Shown here: positions 1 through 9,422 of the stretch, one piece after another
How positions within the stretch are numbered: position 1 is the first letter of the stretch
How the letters are laid out: the number at the start of each line of letters is the position of its first letter
Origin: Clostridia bacterium
GTDB lineage: Bacteria; Bacillota; Clostridia; Oscillospirales; Acutalibacteraceae
NCBI GenBank assembly: GCA_900769535.1
Contig: CAAGHB010000017.1
Coordinates: 1-39,381, forward strand
Direction: 5' to 3'
DNA length: 39,381 bases
Notes under the pieces: model-generated
Told to the model about the DNA's origin: nothing
Database searches by the model: none
The model's input: only the letters and a program-made list of their open reading frames with translations
Translations under genes and position numbers: made by a program

Positions 1-1
1 A

Positions 2-13
2 AAAACAGCGTAG
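2..13 (+). CDS. Possible last codons of an upstream gene (topA tail?)
   Basis: Reading from base 2 gives Lys-Thr-Ala followed by TAG. A short Lys/Thr/Ala-rich tail is common at the C-terminus of DNA topoisomerase I, and topA often lies directly upstream of trmFO in Firmicutes. Only three codons are visible, so this rests on expected gene order and not on a recognisable domain. Confidence 0.25.
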   Translation, partial: KTA

Positions 14-42
14 AGGCCGAAAAGCTAAATCAGAGGAAAAGA

Positions 43-1344
43 ATGAAGGTTAAAGTTATTGGCGCAGGACTTGCCGGTTGCGAGGCGGCTTATGCCCTTG
101 CAACGAGGGGAGTAAAGGTTGATTTATTCGAAATGAAACCTATTAAAAGGTCACCTGCGCATCATACAGACCTATTTGCCGAGCTTGTGTGTTCAAATTC
201 GTTGAAGGCGGCACGTGTTGACTCGGCGGCAGGACTTTTAAAGGAAGAAATGCGTCGACTCGGCTCGATTTCGATGATAGCTGCCGAAAGGTCGAGCGTT
301 GCCGCCGGCGGAGCACTTGCGGTTGACAGAGATACATTTTCACAGATTATTACCGACGAGATTAAGAGTCATCCGAATATAACTTTACATTATGAAGAAG
401 TCGATGAAATACATCCCGACGATATAACGATAATTTGCACAGGGCCTCTCACCGAAGGCGCTCTTGCCGAACAAATTAAGATGTTGACCGAAAGTGATAA
501 TCTTAGCTTTTTTGATGCGGCGGCTCCTATTGTTACAGCCGAAAGCATCGATATGTCACGTGCATTTTGTGCATCACGGTATGACAAGGGCGGTGACGAT
601 TATATCAACTGTCCTATGAATAAAGCGGAGTACGAGGCATTTTACGAAGCGTTAATGAGCGCCGAAAGAGCACCGCAAAAGGACTTTGACGTTAACGGCC
701 GAGTATACGAGGGCTGTATGCCAATTGAAATTATGGCGCAAAGAGGCGCTGATACAATGCGTTTCGGACCCTTAAAGCCGGTTGGTTTACGTGACCCTGC
801 TACCGGCCATCGTCCTTGGGCAAATTTACAGCTCAGACGTGAAAATCAGGAAGGAACACTTTTTAACCTCGTTGGATTTCAGACGAATCTAAAATTTTCG
901 GAGCAGAAAAGAGTTTTCTCGATGATTCCTGCACTTTCGAATGCCGAATTTGTTCGATACGGCGTAATGCACAGAAATTCGTTTATAAATTCACCAAAGC
1001 TGCTTAATAGGGACCAGTCGTTAAAAAAATATCCTAACGTTTATTTTGCAGGTCAGATTACCGGTGTTGAAGGGTATATGGAATCGGCTTCGTCAGGAAT
1101 TTTGGCAGGTATAAATGTATATCTCCGTTTAAAAGGAGAAAACTCATTATCATTACCGAATTTTACGATGTTAGGCGCATTAAATCACTATATAACCGAT
1201 GAAAATATAAAGGATTTTCAGCCGATGGGTGCGAATTTTGGCGTACTTCCGCCGATTGAACCACATATAAGGGATAAAAAAGAGCGATATTCGGCCCTTT
1301 CAAATCGTTCACTTTTATGGTATAATAGTTTAATTATTAAATAA
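43..1344 (+). CDS. trmFO: Methylenetetrahydrofolate--tRNA-(uracil-54-C5)-methyltransferase TrmFO
   Basis: This cytosolic FAD- and folate-dependent enzyme forms 5-methyluridine at position 54 of the tRNA T loop, using methylenetetrahydrofolate and not SAM. The N-terminus carries the dinucleotide-binding glycines of GAGLAGCEAAYALA (residues 7-20). The family signatures LVCSNSLKA, AGQITGVEGYMESASSG and the C-terminal QPMGANFGVLPP are all present. The 433 residues match the usual family length. The frame stays open upstream to base 1, but the ATG at 43 follows an AGAGGAAAAG ribosome binding site and gives the canonical N-terminus, so it is the start. It is the first complete gene of the long operon, 15 bp before plsX. 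Confidence 0.97.
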   Translation: MKVKVIGAGLAGCEAAYALATRGVKVDLFEMKPIKRSPAHHTDLFAELVCSNSLKAARVDSAAGLLKEEMRRLGSISMIAAERSSVAAGGALAVDRDTFSQIITDEIKSHPNITLHYEEVDEIHPDDITIICTGPLTEGALAEQIKMLTESDNLSFFDAAAPIVTAESIDMSRAFCASRYDKGGDDYINCPMNKAEYEAFYEALMSAERAPQKDFDVNGRVYEGCMPIEIMAQRGADTMRFGPLKPVGLRDPATGHRPWANLQLRRENQEGTLFNLVGFQTNLKFSEQKRVFSMIPALSNAEFVRYGVMHRNSFINSPKLLNRDQSLKKYPNVYFAGQITGVEGYMESASSGILAGINVYLRLKGENSLSLPNFTMLGALNHYITDENIKDFQPMGANFGVLPPIEPHIRDKKERYSALSNRSLLWYNSLIIK

Positions 1345-1359
1345 ACAGGAGATTGTAAA

Positions 1360-2370
1360 ATGAAACTTATTGTAGATGCATTCGGCGGCGATAATGCGCC
1401 TCTCGAAATTATAAAGGGATGCGAATCAGCCGTTGAAGAATATGGTTACGAAATTGTTCTTGTCGGAGATGAGGATAAAATTCGTGCATGTGCGGATGAA
1501 AATAATGTATCTCTTAAAAATATGAGTATTGTTCATGCTCCTGAAATGATTTCTATGGAGGACCATCCTGACTGTATTTTAAAGGAAAAAAAGGACAGCT
1601 CGATGGCAAAGGGTATGTTGCTGCTTGCTTCGGGTGAGGGCGATGCCTTTGTTACTGCGGGAAGCACAGGTGCTGCTGTAATCGGTTCAACATTTCTTGT
1701 AAAGAGGATTAAGGGCGTAAAACGCGCTGCTCTTGCAACCATTTTGCCAAATGATAACGGCGGCAATTTTATGGTTCTCGATGTAGGTGCTAATGTCGAG
1801 TGTCGTCCTGAGGTGCTTGGTCAGTTCGGACTGATGGGCTCCGAATATATGAAAAGCTTTTTGAATATCGAAAATCCGCGTGTTGCATTGCTTAACGTCG
1901 GTACCGAGGACACAAAGGGCGGAGACCTTCAAAAAGCCGGATTTGCGGTATTAAAGGATTCGCCGCTTAATTTCATCGGAAACGTTGAGGCACGTGACCT
2001 TTTATTCGGTGTTGCTGATGTTGTAGTTTGCGATGGATTTTCAGGTAATGTTATGCTCAAATCAATCGAAGGCGTAGCCCAATTTATGATGAAGAATTTA
2101 AAGGGTGCGCTTTATAAGAATTTAAAGACCAAATTGGCTGCTTTAAGTTTAAAAAAATCGCTCGGAGCGTTTAAGAAAAAACTCGATTATACGGAAATTG
2201 GCGGTGCGCCTCTTATGGGAATTTCAAAGCCGGTAATAAAGGCGCATGGAAATTCAAAGGCAAAGGCGTTTAAAAACGCTCTTGCCCAGGCGGCAATGTA
2301 CGCCGAGGGCGGTTCAATTTCTAAAATTGCTGATGCAGTAAAAAAGGAGAAAACCATCGATAATGAATAA
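1360..2370 (+). CDS. plsX: Phosphate acyltransferase PlsX
   Basis: PlsX converts acyl-ACP and phosphate to acyl-phosphate, the acyl donor for PlsY in Gram-positive phospholipid synthesis. It is a peripheral membrane or cytosolic enzyme. The N-terminus MKLIVDAFGGDNAP is diagnostic, followed by GSTGAAVIGSTF near residue 100, the DVGAN motif near residue 140 and the conserved VCDGFSGNVMLK stretch. Its 336 residues are typical. The start follows a CAGGAGA ribosome binding site. The last 8 bp overlap rnc, suggesting translational coupling. The partner genes plsY and gpsA lie about 27 kb away at 29655-31342. No acyl carrier protein gene sits between plsX and rnc, although that order is common. Confidence 0.97.
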   Translation: MKLIVDAFGGDNAPLEIIKGCESAVEEYGYEIVLVGDEDKIRACADENNVSLKNMSIVHAPEMISMEDHPDCILKEKKDSSMAKGMLLLASGEGDAFVTAGSTGAAVIGSTFLVKRIKGVKRAALATILPNDNGGNFMVLDVGANVECRPEVLGQFGLMGSEYMKSFLNIENPRVALLNVGTEDTKGGDLQKAGFAVLKDSPLNFIGNVEARDLLFGVADVVVCDGFSGNVMLKSIEGVAQFMMKNLKGALYKNLKTKLAALSLKKSLGAFKKKLDYTEIGGAPLMGISKPVIKAHGNSKAKAFKNALAQAAMYAEGGSISKIADAVKKEKTIDNE

Positions 2371-3037
2371 ACTGGAAGAAAAAATTGAATATTCTTTCAA
2401 AAATATAAAATTGCTTGAGAGGGCACTGTCTCATTCATCGTATGCTAACGAGAATAAACTTAAAGGCGGCTCAAATGAGCGTCTTGAATTTCTCGGTGAT
2501 GCGGTGCTGTCAATAGTTGTTTCGGAGCATATTTTTAAACACTATTCTCATTTGCCCGAAGGCGATTTAACACGAATCAGAGCGTCTCTCGTATGCGAAA
2601 AAGCTTTGTCGGGCTTTGCGGAGGAAATTGAGCTTGGCGAATCGCTTTTGCTCGGACGCGGAGAACAGCTTAACGGCGGAAGAAAGAGACCGTCTATTCT
2701 CTGTGATGCATTTGAGGCAGTAATTGCCGCAATTTATCTTGATGGGGGAATTGAACCTGCATCGAAGTTTATATTAAGATTTGTTGAGCGTGAGCTTGAA
2801 AATCATAATAAAGGTGTGTTTATAGATTACAAAACCACTCTCCAAGAGGTTATTCAAAAGAATCCGGAGGAAAGGGTTGAGTATGTACTGATTGACGAGT
2901 CCGGTCCCGACCATAATAAGTCGTTTACCGTTGACGTTATGCTTAATTCTAATCCGATTGGTCATGGAGTTGGACGTTCAAAGAAGGAAGCCGAACAGCT
3001 TGCAGCAAAAGAAGCGTTAGAGCTTATGGGCGAATAA
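2363..3037 (+). CDS. rnc: Ribonuclease III
   Basis: RNase III cleaves double-stranded RNA and processes rRNA precursors and structured mRNAs. The endonuclease domain occupies roughly residues 1-150. It has the signature NERLEFLGDAVLS, with the acidic metal ligands, and a downstream DAFEAVIAAIYLD block holding the second catalytic acidic cluster. A dsRNA-binding domain follows at about 155-222, ending in the typical SKKEAEQLAAKEAL helix. Its 224 residues are normal. It begins inside the plsX end (8-bp overlap) and is followed one base later by the radical SAM gene, so it is expressed as part of the same transcript. Confidence 0.97.
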   Translation: MNKLEEKIEYSFKNIKLLERALSHSSYANENKLKGGSNERLEFLGDAVLSIVVSEHIFKHYSHLPEGDLTRIRASLVCEKALSGFAEEIELGESLLLGRGEQLNGGRKRPSILCDAFEAVIAAIYLDGGIEPASKFILRFVERELENHNKGVFIDYKTTLQEVIQKNPEERVEYVLIDESGPDHNKSFTVDVMLNSNPIGHGVGRSKKEAEQLAAKEALELMGE

Positions 3038-3038
3038 T

Positions 3039-4025
3039 ATGTCACATTCGAATATTTCGATTTTTGTCCCGCATACAGGTTGTCCGTGTAAATGTAGTTT
3101 TTGCAACCAGTTTTCTATCACCAGACAGCATTTTTTACCGCATAGCAACGATGTTGATAATGCGGTTAACGATGCGTTAAGGTCAAAAAAATATGATAGT
3201 AAAAACACGGAAATTGCTTTTTTTGGTGGCAGTTTTACTGCCATTGACCGTGAATATATGACCGAGCTTTTATCTTCGGCAAAAAGACATATTGATAACG
3301 GCAATGTTTGCGGAATAAGAGTTTCAACAAGGCCTGATTCAATCAATAACGAAACACTTGATTTACTCAAAAAATATGGGGTTACGTCAATCGAACTTGG
3401 AGCGCAAAGTATGCTTGACGATGTTCTTTCGCTTAATAACAGAGGACATAATGCACAAGCGGTTTATAGAGCATCAGAACTGATAAAGGAGCATGGATTT
3501 GAGCTCGGATTGCAGATGATGACGGGATTGTACGGCGACGATGATGAAGGTGCTGTTTTTACTGCTAACGAGTTTGTGAAAATTGGCCCCAAAACCGTAA
3601 GAATATATCCAACGATTGTTTTAAAAAACACCTATCTCGCCGATAAATATAATAGCGGCGAATATCAGCCGCAGTCTGTTATTGAGGCAGTCGGTTTATG
3701 TACAAGACTTATTGAGATTTTTGAAGCGGCTAATATTGATATAATACGGCTCGGTTTACATAGTATTGATACGGATGAATACGTGTCAGGACCTTGGCAC
3801 CCTGCGTTTAGCGAGCTTTGCGAAAACGAGATATATAAAAATATTATCTTATCAAAGCTTAATGAAAAAGGTGATTATACAGTATCGGTAGCAGTTGGCG
3901 AAATGTCAAAAGCAGTTGGCCAAAAAAGGTCAAATATTGATTATTTCAGTTCGATTGGATACAACGTTAGAATAAAAGAGGACAAAGATATTTATCCGAG
4001 AATCGTTAAAATAGAAAGAGAGTGA
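3039..4025 (+). CDS. Elp3-like radical SAM protein, function unknown
   Basis: This is a radical SAM enzyme of the Elp3/YhcC-like group. Cys15, Cys19 and Cys22 form the CxxxCxxC motif expected to hold the [4Fe-4S] cluster. Next come an AFFGGSFTA glycine-rich SAM-binding motif and TRPDSI and SIELGAQSM strands typical of the Elp3 family barrel. At 328 residues it ends where Elp3 proteins would continue into an acetyltransferase domain, and no GNAT domain is visible. Homologues occur between rnc and smc in many Clostridia, which suggests a link to RNA modification or translation. The substrate cannot be read from the sequence. The stop overlaps the smc leader. Confidence 0.85.
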   Translation: MSHSNISIFVPHTGCPCKCSFCNQFSITRQHFLPHSNDVDNAVNDALRSKKYDSKNTEIAFFGGSFTAIDREYMTELLSSAKRHIDNGNVCGIRVSTRPDSINNETLDLLKKYGVTSIELGAQSMLDDVLSLNNRGHNAQAVYRASELIKEHGFELGLQMMTGLYGDDDEGAVFTANEFVKIGPKTVRIYPTIVLKNTYLADKYNSGEYQPQSVIEAVGLCTRLIEIFEAANIDIIRLGLHSIDTDEYVSGPWHPAFSELCENEIYKNIILSKLNEKGDYTVSVAVGEMSKAVGQKRSNIDYFSSIGYNVRIKEDKDIYPRIVKIERE

Positions 4026-4030
4026 ATAGC

Positions 4031-7000
4031 ATGAGACTGAAATCAATAGAAATTCAGGGATTTAAATCCTTTGCGGACAAGACTGTGCTTAAATTCGGCA
4101 AGGGAATTACTGCCGTTGTAGGACCAAACGGAAGCGGAAAGAGTAACATTTCCGACGCTGTTCGCTGGGTACTTGGTGAGCAGTCGAATAAGACACTGCG
4201 CGGTCTTAAAATGGAGGACGTAATTTTCGGCGGTACTGCAATAAGAAAACCGCTCGGATTTGCGGAAGTTACCCTTGTAATTGATAATACAAAACGTCAG
4301 CTTGAATGTGATACCGACGAGGTGCTTATTACTCGCCGTTACTACCGCTCGGGTGAAAGTGAATACAGAATCAATAATGCCGGAGTCCGTCTTCGTGATA
4401 TACACGAGTTATTTATGGATACCGGACTTGGTCGAGACGGCTATTCGATGATTGCCCAAGGTAAGATTGACGATATTATCGGCACAAAAAGTTCGGCCGA
4501 ACGCCGTGATATATTCGAGGAAGCGGCAGGTATTTCACGCTACCGCTACCGTAAATTAGAGGCCGAAAGAAAGCTTGCGGCCGCCGATGAAAATTATCTT
4601 CGTTTAAAGGATATTTTGTTAGAGCTTGAAGGCCGAGTTGGACCCCTTGAAGAGCAGAGCAAAAAGGCCGAAAAGTTTCTTGAATTTTCAAAGGAACAGG
4701 AAGAATTGCAAATCGGCGTTTGGCTTCATTCCTTGGCAAAATACAAGGACGTTTTACGTGAGCACGAAAATAAAATTACACTTGCTCGTGCTCAGTATGA
4801 TGATATTTACGACAAAACAGCCGAAACCGACAAAAAGCTTGAACAGCTTGCGGAAAGGTCTCAGCAGTTAATAATTAACATTGATGAAGCGCATCGCGCT
4901 TCATCGGAAGCTGAGGAACAAGCAGCCAGAATCGAAGGCGAAATCGCCGTAAAAAGAAATACTATTGAGCATAATAACGAGACGATTTCGCGTATTACAA
5001 AGGATATCGAATCCGTAAAATCGGGCGACACTGCTTTTGCCGCAGAGCTCGAAGGAAAAATGGCGCAAATTGCGGATAAAAACAGCGAAATAGAGAAGGT
5101 AAACGTTCAGTTTAACGAGGTACAGAGTCAGCTTCTCGGTCTTGTCAGCGAAGGGGACAGTTTCTCTCAAAAGATTGATGGACTTAATCACGAATTAAAT
5201 GTCTTGACTGCCAAAAACGGCGAACTGAAAATTAAGCTTACCACTGCCAAAACATCAGCCGAGGGAATGGTTTCCCGTGTGTCAGATATCGATTCGTTTG
5301 TAAAAGAAAAGCAGGATTTAATAAAAGAATTGGACAAAGAATTAGCTGTTCTTGATTCTGATTTAAGGCATTGCGATGAAACCGTTAACGAATGTAACAA
5401 TTCGATTAACGGTTGTGAAATGCTGCTTTCAAAAAGACGGGAAAAGTTCGATTTAATAAAGCAAAATATCGACTGTCTTACACTTGAAGAGGCAGAAAAG
5501 CGTAACAAGGCGCAAATGATTGAGGACCTCGAAAAGAATATGGAGGGCTTTGCATATTCGGTAAAGACGGTAATGTCATGTGCTGAACGCAAGGAATTAA
5601 GCGGAATACACGGCACGGTGTACAAACTGTTTAAGGTTGATAATAAGTATTCGGTTGCAATCGAGGCAGCGCTTGGAAACGCAATTCAAAATGTCGTCGT
5701 TTCAACCGAAAATGATGCAAAAACCGCTATAAACTATCTTAAAGCTACAAAGAGCGGCCGTGTTACGTTTTTGCCTTTAACGTCGGTAAGACCGCGTCAT
5801 TTTAAGCATGGCGGAGTTGACGGCTGCCCGGGATATATAGGGCTTGCAAATGAGCTTATTTCATGTGACAAAAAGTATGATGTTATTGCATCATCGCTTT
5901 TAGGCGAAATAGTTGTAGTTGAGGATATTGACAGCGCGATAGCCATTGCACGAAAATATGGTTATAATTTCAAAATTGTAACACTCGACGGTCAGATTGT
6001 TAATAGCGGCGGCTCAATGACAGGCGGCTCGCTTTCTAAAAATGCAGGAATTTTAAGCCGAAGCGGTGAAATCGCAAAGCTTCGTGAAGCGGCGGACAAG
6101 CTCCTTGACCGGATTGAAACCGAAAATGCAGGGCTTAAATCGGCAAGAGAGGCAATTTCTTCTCTTGATGCAGAATTACTTTCCGCAAGGGGAGAGCTCA
6201 CTACCGCAAACGAGGATAAAATAAGAGTTCTCAGCGAAATTCGCCGAGTTTCTGAGCAAAAGCAAACTCACAACAGTGATATAACTAAGCTTTTTGCAGA
6301 AAAGGAACTGCTTAGCAGCAAAATGGCGGAGCTCTCTGATATTGAAATGATATCAAACGATGAAATTACCAAAAACGATGACAGAATTTCATTGCTTACC
6401 GCCGAGCTTAATACTCTTACCGGCGGCAGAGATGCAACATCACAGCAGAGAGAGCTTTTGAGTGCGAAAGCAGCGGAGATTTCAGCCAATTCGTTCACTC
6501 TTAAAAAGGAAGTCGAAATGCTCAAAGCATCTGTTTCCGAAATTGAGATGCGCATGAGCGGTCAGTCGAAACGAGCTGAGGAATTACAGATTGAGATTGA
6601 TAATATCGTTAAGCAGAATGCTAATATCGATGTAATTATATCTGACCTTATCGACCAAACGGCAATTTTGCGCCAACGTTCAAAACAGGCGCTTTTGTCG
6701 ATTGAGCAGTATAATAATGAGCGCGACGAGGCCGAAAAGGAGATAAATAATCTTCGCCAGAGTGAGCGAGACAGTTTGTCGGATAGAGAAAGGTTAAGCG
6801 GAGAGCTTGCCAGACTCGAAGAAAGAAAATCGGCTATGGTTCGCGATTATGACGATACCATCCGTAAGCTGTACGATGAGTATGGTTTGACCCGAAGTGA
6901 AGCTGAGGCACGAGGCATAGTTATCGAGGATATTTCCTCGGCAAATAAGCGCCTTTCCGAGCTTAAAAACAAGATTAAGTCGCTCGGCAGCGTAAACGTT

Positions 7001-7606
7001 TCGGCGATTGAGGAGTATAAAGAGGTCAAGGAACGCTATGAATTCCTTACCGAACAGCTCACCGACGTCGAAAATTCGAGAACTGAACTTAACAAGCTTA
7101 TCAATCAGCTTACAGGAAAGATGCAGACGCTTTTCGTTAATAGGTTTAATGAAATCAACAAGCATTTTTCGATTGTGTTTGCCGAGCTTTTCGGCGGCGG
7201 TACAGCTGAACTTAAATTAAGCGACCCCGAAAACGTGCTTGAATCGGGAATTGAAATTATCGTTCAGCCACCCGGGAAGAATATTTCGATTATCGAACAG
7301 CTTTCAGGCGGAGAAAAGGCGCTTATAGCCATTTCAATTTACTTCGCAATAATGAAGGTTAATCCGCCGCCGTTTTGTATTCTCGACGAGGTAGATGCGG
7401 CGCTTGACGACGTCAACGTTGTCCGTTTTGCCGAGTATTTGAGAAGAATGAGCGACGCTACCCAGTATATCGTTGTCACCCATAGACGCGGCTCTATGGA
7501 AGAAGCCGACATGCTCTATGGCGTTACAATGCAGGAAAAGGGAATTTCAAAACTGCTTGAACTCAATGTTTCAGAAATTGAGCAGCAGATGAGATTAGAA
7601 AATTAG
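4031..7606 (+). CDS. smc: Chromosome segregation ATPase Smc
   Basis: Smc forms the core of the bacterial condensin (Smc-ScpAB) that compacts and segregates the chromosome. Its head is split. Walker A (GPNGSGKS) is at residues 31-38; the ABC signature (QLSGGEKA) and Walker B (ILDEVDAALDD) are near residues 1090-1125. Two long charged coiled coils flank a hinge at about 525-660 that ends in GGSMTGGS. Its length of about 1191 residues is usual. A GTG at 4022 is in frame but lies inside the likely ribosome binding site (AGAAAGAGAG, 4013-4022). The ATG at 4031 gives the canonical MRLKSIEIQGFKSF start and is preferred. ftsY follows 8 bp downstream. Confidence 0.97.
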   Translation: MRLKSIEIQGFKSFADKTVLKFGKGITAVVGPNGSGKSNISDAVRWVLGEQSNKTLRGLKMEDVIFGGTAIRKPLGFAEVTLVIDNTKRQLECDTDEVLITRRYYRSGESEYRINNAGVRLRDIHELFMDTGLGRDGYSMIAQGKIDDIIGTKSSAERRDIFEEAAGISRYRYRKLEAERKLAAADENYLRLKDILLELEGRVGPLEEQSKKAEKFLEFSKEQEELQIGVWLHSLAKYKDVLREHENKITLARAQYDDIYDKTAETDKKLEQLAERSQQLIINIDEAHRASSEAEEQAARIEGEIAVKRNTIEHNNETISRITKDIESVKSGDTAFAAELEGKMAQIADKNSEIEKVNVQFNEVQSQLLGLVSEGDSFSQKIDGLNHELNVLTAKNGELKIKLTTAKTSAEGMVSRVSDIDSFVKEKQDLIKELDKELAVLDSDLRHCDETVNECNNSINGCEMLLSKRREKFDLIKQNIDCLTLEEAEKRNKAQMIEDLEKNMEGFAYSVKTVMSCAERKELSGIHGTVYKLFKVDNKYSVAIEAALGNAIQNVVVSTENDAKTAINYLKATKSGRVTFLPLTSVRPRHFKHGGVDGCPGYIGLANELISCDKKYDVIASSLLGEIVVVEDIDSAIAIARKYGYNFKIVTLDGQIVNSGGSMTGGSLSKNAGILSRSGEIAKLREAADKLLDRIETENAGLKSAREAISSLDAELLSARGELTTANEDKIRVLSEIRRVSEQKQTHNSDITKLFAEKELLSSKMAELSDIEMISNDEITKNDDRISLLTAELNTLTGGRDATSQQRELLSAKAAEISANSFTLKKEVEMLKASVSEIEMRMSGQSKRAEELQIEIDNIVKQNANIDVIISDLIDQTAILRQRSKQALLSIEQYNNERDEAEKEINNLRQSERDSLSDRERLSGELARLEERKSAMVRDYDDTIRKLYDEYGLTRSEAEARGIVIEDISSANKRLSELKNKIKSLGSVNVSAIEEYKEVKERYEFLTEQLTDVENSRTELNKLINQLTGKMQTLFVNRFNEINKHFSIVFAELFGGGTAELKLSDPENVLESGIEIIVQPPGKNISIIEQLSGGEKALIAISIYFAIMKVNPPPFCILDEVDAALDDVNVVRFAEYLRRMSDATQYIVVTHRRGSMEEADMLYGVTMQEKGISKLLELNVSEIEQQMRLEN

Positions 7607-7614
7607 GAGAAACA

Positions 7615-8529
7615 ATGGGATTTTTTAAAAAAATAAGTGACGGACTGAAAAAAACTCGTACATCCTTTATGGGCGCTTTAAACGCGGTGATAAACAGCTT
7701 TACAAAAATTGACGAGGAGCTGTTTGAGGAGCTTGAAGAAATTCTTATTACGTCTGATATAGGCTTTTCAACAGCACAAAAAATATGCTCCGATCTGAGA
7801 GTAAGGGTGAAAAAAGATGGAGTTACCGACCCCCAGCTTATCATTGGAATGATTAAGGAAATTGTTGCAGAAACTGTTTCAGGCGACGTTGAGTTAAAGT
7901 TAAATACAAAGCCGTCAGTTATTATCGTTATAGGAGTAAACGGCGCAGGAAAGACCACAACTATCGGAAAGATGGCGCTTCAACTCAAAAAGCAGGGCAA
8001 AAGTGTCATTCTCGGCGCCGCCGATACCTTCCGTGCGGCTGCTATTGACCAGCTTGGCGTTTGGGCAGAAAGAGCCGGTGTGCCAATGATTAGTAATGCC
8101 GAGGGAAGCGATCCGGCATCGGTTGTATTTGACACAATTTCTACCGCAAAGGCAAGGGGTTGCGACGTAATCATTTGTGATACCGCAGGTCGTCTCCATA
8201 ATAAGAAAAACCTGATGGATGAACTTGCAAAGATTTTTCGTATCGTTCACCGCGAATTACCTGACGCGGATATGGAAGCACTGCTTGTGCTTGATGCTAC
8301 GACGGGTCAAAATGCCGTAAATCAAGCAAAGGAATTCAGCAACGTTACTGAAATCAGCGGCATCGTGCTGACAAAGCTCGACGGAACGGCAAGGGGCGGT
8401 GTAGTTGTGACCATTCAGGACGAGCTGAATATTCCCGTTAAATTTATCGGCGTCGGAGAGCAAATAGATGATTTACAGCCCTTTAATCCCGATGATTTTG
8501 CTAATGCATTATTTGATACGGAAGTGTAA
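7615..8529 (+). CDS. ftsY: Signal recognition particle receptor FtsY
   Basis: FtsY is the membrane-associated GTPase that receives SRP-ribosome complexes at the translocon. A short basic helical N domain precedes the G domain. G1 (GVNGAGKTTT) is at residues 107-116, then the SRP-GTPase insertion motif DTFRAAAIDQL, G3 DTAGRLHNKKNLMDEL, G4 TKLDGTARGG and the C-terminal FIGVGEQIDDLQPF. It has 304 residues and no long acidic A domain, which is normal in Firmicutes. The ribosome binding site AGGAGA overlaps the smc stop codon. The following gene starts two bases after its stop. Confidence 0.97.
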   Translation: MGFFKKISDGLKKTRTSFMGALNAVINSFTKIDEELFEELEEILITSDIGFSTAQKICSDLRVRVKKDGVTDPQLIIGMIKEIVAETVSGDVELKLNTKPSVIIVIGVNGAGKTTTIGKMALQLKKQGKSVILGAADTFRAAAIDQLGVWAERAGVPMISNAEGSDPASVVFDTISTAKARGCDVIICDTAGRLHNKKNLMDELAKIFRIVHRELPDADMEALLVLDATTGQNAVNQAKEFSNVTEISGIVLTKLDGTARGGVVVTIQDELNIPVKFIGVGEQIDDLQPFNPDDFANALFDTEV

Positions 8530-8531
8530 TT

Positions 8532-9119
8532 ATGGATTTTATTTTAGCTACCAAAAATCCGAATAAATTAAAAGAAATGCAGAGAATTTTGATGCCGCTC
8601 GGCATTTCTGTGAAATGTGAATCCGACTTTGACTTTCCGTTCGACGAGGTCGAGGAAAACGGCACAACCTTTGAGGAAAACGCATTGTTGAAGGCGAAAA
8701 GTGCGTCGGTTCAGTCGGGACTTCCTGCTATTGCTGATGACTCGGGACTTTGCGTTGACGCTCTTGATGGCGAACCGGGCGTTTACTCGGCGCGATATTC
8801 CGACGAAGGAACAGATGAAGCGAATAATATCAAACTGCTTTCAAAGCTTAACGACGTCGAGGATGATATGCGTACGGCTCGTTTTGTTTGCTCGGTTTGT
8901 TGCTATTTTTCAGAGGAAAACTATTTCTTTGTAAATGGAAAATGCGAGGGAAAGATAGCGAGGGAAGCTCACGGAAACGGCGGTTTCGGCTATGACCCGC
9001 TGTTTATCGTCGGCGATTTAAGTTTTGCCGAAATGACCGCCGAGCAAAAAGACGAATGCAGTCACAGAGGAGAGGCAATGCGCCTCTTATGTGACAAACT
9101 AAAAGAAGTGTTAAAGTGA
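8532..9119 (+). CDS. rdgB: XTP/dITP diphosphatase (RdgB/HAM1 family)
   Basis: This enzyme hydrolyses non-canonical purine triphosphates (dITP, XTP) to monophosphates and keeps them out of DNA and RNA. The family motifs appear in order. ATKNPNKLKEM at the start binds the nucleotide. DDSGLCVDALDGEPGVYSARY holds catalytic and metal-binding acids. GGFGYDPLF and the C-terminal SHRGEAMR complete the base-recognition pocket. Its length of 195 residues is normal. Two bases separate it from ftsY and nine from yhbY, so it is co-transcribed with both. Confidence 0.95.
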   Translation: MDFILATKNPNKLKEMQRILMPLGISVKCESDFDFPFDEVEENGTTFEENALLKAKSASVQSGLPAIADDSGLCVDALDGEPGVYSARYSDEGTDEANNIKLLSKLNDVEDDMRTARFVCSVCCYFSEENYFFVNGKCEGKIAREAHGNGGFGYDPLFIVGDLSFAEMTAEQKDECSHRGEAMRLLCDKLKEVLK

Positions 9120-9128
9120 GGTTAAAAT

Positions 9129-9422
9129 ATGCTTACAAGTAAACAGAGAGCGCAGTTGCGCGGACTTGCCAACGGAATTCAGGCCATTTTCCAGGTTGGA
9201 AAGGGCGGCATTGGCGACGCTTTTATTAAACAGGTTGACGATGCTCTCGAAGCCAGAGAACTTATTAAAATTACCGTTCTCGAAAATGCTCAGACAACGT
9301 CGAGAGCAGTTGCCGATGAAATTGCCGTAAAGGTAAAGGCGGACGTTGTTCAGGTTATCGGCTCAAAATTTATACTTTACCGCGAAAGTAAAGAACATAA
9401 GGAAATCGTGCTTGTAAAATGA
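9129..9422 (+). CDS. yhbY: YhbY-type CRM-domain RNA-binding protein
   Basis: YhbY is a one-domain protein with a KH-like fold that associates with pre-50S ribosomes. The sequence has the family's LTSKQRAQLRGLAN start, the VGKGGIGDAFIKQVDDAL segment with the GxxG-like loop, the LIKITVLENA strand and the terminal VIGSKFILYRESKE block. Ninety-seven residues is standard. A GAGG ribosome binding site precedes the ATG. Its TGA overlaps the nadD start as ATGA, so the two genes are probably translationally coupled, an arrangement widespread in Firmicutes. Confidence 0.93.
   Translation: MLTSKQRAQLRGLANGIQAIFQVGKGGIGDAFIKQVDDALEARELIKITVLENAQTTSRAVADEIAVKVKADVVQVIGSKFILYRESKEHKEIVLVK

Noticed and set aside
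4022..4030. GTG start for smc nine bases upstream.
   Set aside because: It overlaps the likely ribosome binding site, and family members begin at the MRLKSIEIQGFKSF position.
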